10,652 bases of DNA from an uncultured Sutterella sp. (GTDB lineage: Bacteria; Pseudomonadota; Gammaproteobacteria; Burkholderiales; Burkholderiaceae_F), in assembly GCA_900546995.1 (NCBI GenBank), contig URFF01000064.1, positions 1-10,652 on the forward strand, read 5' to 3'. A model generated the notes under the pieces. It made no database searches. It had not been told where the DNA came from and worked only from the letters and a program-made list of their open reading frames with translations. The translations under genes were made by a program, and so were the position numbers. Within the stretch, counting starts at the first letter, position 1. Every line of letters starts with the position of its first letter. Shown here piece by piece: positions 7,036 to 10,652 of the stretch.

Positions 7036-10000
7036 TTAGAAGTTCACGCGCAAGTTTGCACCGATACCGTGTGAAGTGATGTCACCATCAAACGCACCGG
7101 TGTAAGAGAAGCCTAACGTTGCTTCCTTCGTCAACTGAGCTTCAACACCCAAGCCAACGGTGGCCATGTTGTCAAGCTTTTCACCCTTGATCTTGGCAAA
7201 ACCGGCATCGGCTACACGCATCGTGGCTTCTGCTTCGTTATCGCCAAAGAAGTGGTTCCAAGCCACGTCACCCTTAACTTGCATACCGACGCTACCCAAA
7301 GCAAACGGAATAGCACCGCGAACACCCAACGTTGTCACAGCAAGGTTAGCATCATCAACTTCCGTATCGAAGCTCATGCCACTGACTTGTTGTTCCACGC
7401 CGTCGTTCTTGACATGCATGTAACTTAAACCAAAGTACGGTTCAACTGCGTAAGCGTCCGTGTTAAAGCCGGTAAATGCAGCTTCAGCAAACACTTGCGT
7501 GATGTTGGCATCGTAGCTGGTAGAGGCTCCGGCAATTTGGCCCATCAAGTTAAACGTACGGCTTGCGTCGCGGTCTTGGTTCGTGTGAACGATACCGTAA
7601 GTCACGTTAGCGGCATCAAAGACCGTTTCACCATAAATACCGAAGTGCAAATCATCACTTTCGATCTTACCGTGACGGTCAGTGTCGAAGTCCGTCGTGC
7701 CATAACCGAAGAAAGCACCGATCTTCGTGTTGTCTAAGACATCAACTTCACCGCCGATGAAGCCCGCATACGTATCGACGTCCATGCTCGAACCGTAGTC
7801 AACATCACTCCAAGAACCGATGCCGGTTGCCCACAAGCGTGCTGTACCGTCTTGCATTTCAACCTTACGGCCTTCGCCGATACCGATTGCTTGATCCTTC
7901 ACTGCACGGGCAACGCTTAAGGCGTTCACAATCGAAGCATTTTGGGTAGAGAGATAAATGTCACTACCTAAGCTATCCATCGTGTCGCGAACTTGTGCCT
8001 TCGTTCCGCCAACCATAGCCGCAAAGATTTCGCTATCGGTTGCGGATTCAATGACGTCACCAATGGCGGCACCGGCTGCCGTATTGGCAAAGGATGCCAT
8101 CGTGGCACTTTGATCACGAGACATCGTAGCCGTCAATTTACCGGTTTCTTCATCAAAGCTCGCTTCGACATCGAAGAAGGCATAGTCCGTACCAGCCACT
8201 TCAACCGCTTCTTTAGCGCCGGTGACTTTTTCTGCCGTCACAGAACCGGTTTGCTCGTAGCCCTTGAACGCTTGAGTCAAAACACCGGTATCAACAGAAA
8301 CACCGGTAATCGCAGCGCCCTTTTCAAGGGTCAATTCACCGATTTCGACATCTTGACCAACGACAACACCGTAAGCGCCACCGGCCTTAACGGTCACGTC
8401 AACCGAGTGCTCAGAATTCTTATCCGTGAGTTCACCCTTCATCGTGAAGTTGTCGTTATAGGCATTCATGACACCAAAAACGCCGCCCTTAACGGTCACC
8501 TTACCATTTGCTGTAGCTTTTTCACTGGTTTCGGTCACACCGAAGGAGTCGTTAAAGCCTAACAAAGTCCCTTCTTCAACCGTCGTACCACCACGATAGG
8601 TGTTGTTACCGGTCATGACCAAGGTACCGGCACCTTTCTTAACGAGCTCACCGTCATATTGGCGGGCTTCAATAGCGGCAATACGCTTCTTGAAGTATTC
8701 CGTACGCCAAGCGATCGCATCTTCCATGCTGATCTTTTCTTCGTCTGCTTCAAGTCCGACGATGTCATCTTCATGGTCAAGGTATTTACCGTCATCGGAA
8801 GCCAATTCGGTCCAATCACCAAGAACTTTCTTTTGTTCTTCAGTCAATTCAAGCGTGGGCTTTTCAAGCCATGCCTTGGCAGCCTTGAGCCAAGCTTGGT
8901 CTTCTTGATAACGTTGATCCATGGCGACTTGAGAAATATCGTTGGACCACACGTCCAAAGAAGTCTTAGCCATGTTGTATTCGAACTTACCTAAGAACTG
9001 GCCAGGACCGTACATACCTTTTTCAAGGTCAGGGGCACCCCAACCATAGCGGTCGTCAACTTGACCATCTTCGGCCTTCCACCAATCTTCGTCAGCCTGC
9101 TCGATTTTGTCACCATTGACGTCACCAAACACGGTACCGTCAGGGTTGTAATGATTAGCGGTCGTGAATAAGATGGAACGAACCTGAATGGCGTTCATGT
9201 CTTGATAACGAGACATCAAGACACCCATAGCGCCCGTGACGTGCGGGGCTGCCATAGACGTACCACCCCAGGAGGCATAGGTGTAGTCACCCAGTTCTTT
9301 GCCTTCACCTTCGCCCTTACCCGGTTCAACGTAACTGCCTTCCACCACGGCGGAAGAATAGATGTTGTCACCAGGAGCCACAACCGTCCACCACTTGGCG
9401 TTACCAGCTTCGTTAAAGGTTTCGATAATGCTGTAATGAGCGTCAGCACCACTACCGTTATCTTTTTCTAAACCGGCAACAGCAATCCAGTTTTGTTCAG
9501 CTTCCGGGTTGAAGTACGGGTACAAAGGACGATAGAACGGATGAACCAAGTCGCGATTACCCGTCGTGAAAACTTGAACCACATTGGTTCCCTTCACAGC
9601 TTCCCATGCGGCATCAACGAAAGAACCCCAGCCATTTTCATTGGCAGTTTCTTGGTAGTTCTTGTTGTTACGGAAGAGGAAATATTCGTATTCAGTTTCA
9701 GCAATAGTGTTCGTTTTGAAATGAACATCCGTAGAGCCGCCATCTTTACCAGGAACACTGGTTACTGAGTAACCATTTTCATCCTTCTTGCCACCATCTG
9801 GATCAACTACGCGAGTGTTTGTCCCGAAGGAGTTATTGATGACACCACCACGATCGGCGCCGTTGGCTGCGATCAAGTCGTTAGCCAAATTACCCCAGGC
9901 CGTGCGGAAATAACCGTAATCCAAGAACGGACCGTAGTTGCTATCGTCCGTACCACCGGTGTTACCAACCCAAACATCAGAACCCCAAGCCACACCGTGG

Positions 10001-10566
10001 AATTCAACGCCATCACGATTGCCACCGACCGTACCAGTTACGTGTGTGCCGTGGGAGTCATTGGTATTTAAAACCCAGTCACCGGTAATGTTGAAGCTTT
10101 CACCAGCTTCATAGTCTTCGTCGAATTGCTCAAGAGCACCCTGCGGGTAACGAACACCCGTGCCACTATATTCACCTTGTGCGTGAGAAGCATGGAAACG
10201 ATCACCGGCCAAGTCCGGGTGACCTTGCAATAACGCACCAGAGTCCATCACAGCAACTGCAACACCTTGACCATGGTAGCCAAGAGCATAAGCCTTAGAG
10301 GCATTCATAGCTTCCAAGCCCCAATCGGCTTTATATTCTGCGGTTTCCCAAGATTTAACCGCTTGATCGTAGTTTTGCGAGCTGGTTGCAACCAAACCCG
10401 GGTCAATGTAGGCAGCCTGAGCAGCACCCATCGTCAAAACAGCCGTTGCAGCAACAGCTAAAGCAACGGCGGATTTGGAGGGTTTCCCGTGAGACTTTTG
10501 AGCCTCATTGGCAACGATGTAGCAATGACGTGCATCGTTCCAAATGGTTTTGAATGTTTTATTCAT
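7036..10566 (-). CDS. Subtilisin-like (S8) serine protease autotransporter with ESPR signal peptide
   Basis: A type Va secreted surface protease of 1176 residues. The start chosen is the ATG at 10564-10566, because it begins the ESPR motif MNKTFKTIWN and has GAGGAA eight bases upstream; a longer in-frame reading to 10608 adds 14 residues with no support. ESPR (about 1-25) is followed by a hydrophobic core (32-49) and likely cleavage after Ala-Gln-Ala (49-51). The subtilase domain (about 95-515) has Asp108 (VMDSG), His172 (SHGTHVTG), oxyanion Asn337 (TTGN) and Ser437 (GGTSMAAPH). This spacing is close to that of NalP, but no lipobox is present. A charged helical linker (about 540-640) precedes one passenger-associated repeat (KKGAGTLVMTGNNTYRGGTT, 643-662), a beta-rich stalk, an alpha-helical region (about 840-900) and the barrel (about 905-1176), which ends in Phe. 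Related enzymes process other surface proteins; the substrate here is unknown. All domains are intact. Confidence 0.95.
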   Translation of the reverse strand: MNKTFKTIWNDARHCYIVANEAQKSHGKPSKSAVALAVAATAVLTMGAAQAAYIDPGLVATSSQNYDQAVKSWETAEYKADWGLEAMNASKAYALGYHGQGVAVAVMDSGALLQGHPDLAGDRFHASHAQGEYSGTGVRYPQGALEQFDEDYEAGESFNITGDWVLNTNDSHGTHVTGTVGGNRDGVEFHGVAWGSDVWVGNTGGTDDSNYGPFLDYGYFRTAWGNLANDLIAANGADRGGVINNSFGTNTRVVDPDGGKKDENGYSVTSVPGKDGGSTDVHFKTNTIAETEYEYFLFRNNKNYQETANENGWGSFVDAAWEAVKGTNVVQVFTTGNRDLVHPFYRPLYPYFNPEAEQNWIAVAGLEKDNGSGADAHYSIIETFNEAGNAKWWTVVAPGDNIYSSAVVEGSYVEPGKGEGEGKELGDYTYASWGGTSMAAPHVTGAMGVLMSRYQDMNAIQVRSILFTTANHYNPDGTVFGDVNGDKIEQADEDWWKAEDGQVDDRYGWGAPDLEKGMYGPGQFLGKFEYNMAKTSLDVWSNDISQVAMDQRYQEDQAWLKAAKAWLEKPTLELTEEQKKVLGDWTELASDDGKYLDHEDDIVGLEADEEKISMEDAIAWRTEYFKKRIAAIEARQYDGELVKKGAGTLVMTGNNTYRGGTTVEEGTLLGFNDSFGVTETSEKATANGKVTVKGGVFGVMNAYNDNFTMKGELTDKNSEHSVDVTVKAGGAYGVVVGQDVEIGELTLEKGAAITGVSVDTGVLTQAFKGYEQTGSVTAEKVTGAKEAVEVAGTDYAFFDVEASFDEETGKLTATMSRDQSATMASFANTAAGAAIGDVIESATDSEIFAAMVGGTKAQVRDTMDSLGSDIYLSTQNASIVNALSVARAVKDQAIGIGEGRKVEMQDGTARLWATGIGSWSDVDYGSSMDVDTYAGFIGGEVDVLDNTKIGAFFGYGTTDFDTDRHGKIESDDLHFGIYGETVFDAANVTYGIVHTNQDRDASRTFNLMGQIAGASTSYDANITQVFAEAAFTGFNTDAYAVEPYFGLSYMHVKNDGVEQQVSGMSFDTEVDDANLAVTTLGVRGAIPFALGSVGMQVKGDVAWNHFFGDNEAEATMRVADAGFAKIKGEKLDNMATVGLGVEAQLTKEATLGFSYTGAFDGDITSHGIGANLRVNF

Positions 10567-10569
10567 CGG

Positions 10570-10592
10570 TTTATTTCCTCTTTCGAAATAAA
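10570..10592 (-). promoter_or_regulatory. Hairpin overlapping the autotransporter ribosome-binding site
   Basis: On the coding strand TTTATTTC and GAAATAAA form a perfect eight-base-pair stem with the seven-base loop GAAAGAG, three bases before the start codon. The Shine-Dalgarno sequence AGAGGAA spans the loop and the 3' arm, so it is partly paired when the hairpin forms. The stem is almost all A-U and should be weak. That fits a translation control that opens easily, for example with temperature, but this function is inference. Confidence 0.5.
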
Positions 10593-10598
10593 GAAACG

Positions 10599-10633
10599 CG
10601 ATCTGCAACTTATCGTTTTCGTTTTACAGATCG
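10599..10633. repeat. CGATCTG/CAGATCG inverted repeat in the autotransporter leader
   Basis: CGATCTG (10599-10605) and CAGATCG (10627-10633) are perfect inverted repeats separated by 21 bases, about 33-67 bases upstream of the start codon. They flank a weak promoter-like pair on the - strand (TTGAGC at 10639-10634 and GATAAG at 10614-10609, with an overlong 19-base spacer). They could be half-sites for a regulator or a long-loop RNA stem. Confidence 0.35.
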
Positions 10634-10645
10634 GCTCAAAGAATA

Positions 10646-10652
10646 CCCCCCC
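10646..10652. repeat. C7 homopolymer at right edge (G7 on the autotransporter strand)
   Basis: Seven C close the window. On the autotransporter coding strand this is a G7 tract about 80 bases upstream of the start codon, near the weak -35-like element. Poly-G tracts at such places are classic slipped-strand sites that vary promoter spacing of surface-protein genes, but the tract is cut by the window edge and may be an end artefact shared with the left edge. Confidence 0.55.

Noticed and set aside
7993..8562. A 189-codon open frame on the + strand opposite the autotransporter
   Set aside because: It lies wholly within the antisense of an unambiguous autotransporter gene, is Arg/His-rich as expected from antisense codons, and has no recognisable domain.
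8600..8994. Two overlapping + strand open frames within the autotransporter linker region
   Set aside because: Low-complexity Ser-rich and Phe-rich products from the reverse complement of real coding sequence; no supporting motif.
1..10652. CRISPR array, tRNA, rRNA or insertion sequence
   Set aside because: No regularly spaced repeats, cloverleaf-like sequence, rRNA signature or transposase was seen on either strand.

Overview
The window looks like betaproteobacterial DNA of moderate G+C. The best lead is the autotransporter, which combines an extended ESPR-type signal peptide (a hallmark of beta- and gammaproteobacterial type V secretion), a subtilisin-like passenger and a C-terminal barrel ending in Phe. 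Together with the style of the transfer genes, a gut Sutterellaceae-type bacterium (Sutterella/Parasutterella relatives) is my best guess. This is inference; no rRNA or other phylogenetic marker is present.

Region 1 (1-5300, + strand) is a block of four genes, each overlapping the next by ATGA. In order they are an unrecognised 307-residue protein, a divergent TraI_2/MobH-type relaxase homologue, a TraD-type coupling ATPase of the SXT/PFGI-1 kind, and a small multi-pass membrane protein of the DUF4400/TIGR03747 type. This is the DNA-processing and coupling part of an integrative conjugative element, with a traI-traD-membrane protein order like that of SXT/R391. No mating-pore gene, integrase or recognisable oriT follows in the window. 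The relaxase homologue has lost most of the histidines that define the family's metal centre.

Region 2 (5301-6946, + strand) is a separate unit with its own likely promoter. It encodes an AAA-ATPase-like/PD-(D/E)XK protein of a kind common in gut bacteria. One in-frame TAA, at a position where the family normally has Tyr, breaks it. The two halves remain in frame and keep their motifs, so the lesion looks recent, unless it is an assembly error or is read through.

Region 3 (6947-7035) is a convergent intergenic gap with two hairpins. The first is a good bidirectional terminator.

Region 4 (7036-10652, - strand) is one large gene for a NalP/SphB1-style subtilase autotransporter of 1176 residues with an intact Asp-His-Ser triad. 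Its 5' leader carries two inverted repeats, one of which places the Shine-Dalgarno sequence in a hairpin. The window starts with G7 and ends with C7, so both edges begin with G7T when read inward.

Functionally, the transfer genes would recruit and pump DNA, the broken ATPase/nuclease is probably passenger cargo, and the autotransporter is an independent surface protease. I see no clearly new multigene system. The most unusual points are the degenerate relaxase, the single-stop ATPase/nuclease, and the structured leader with an adjacent homopolymer at the autotransporter gene.
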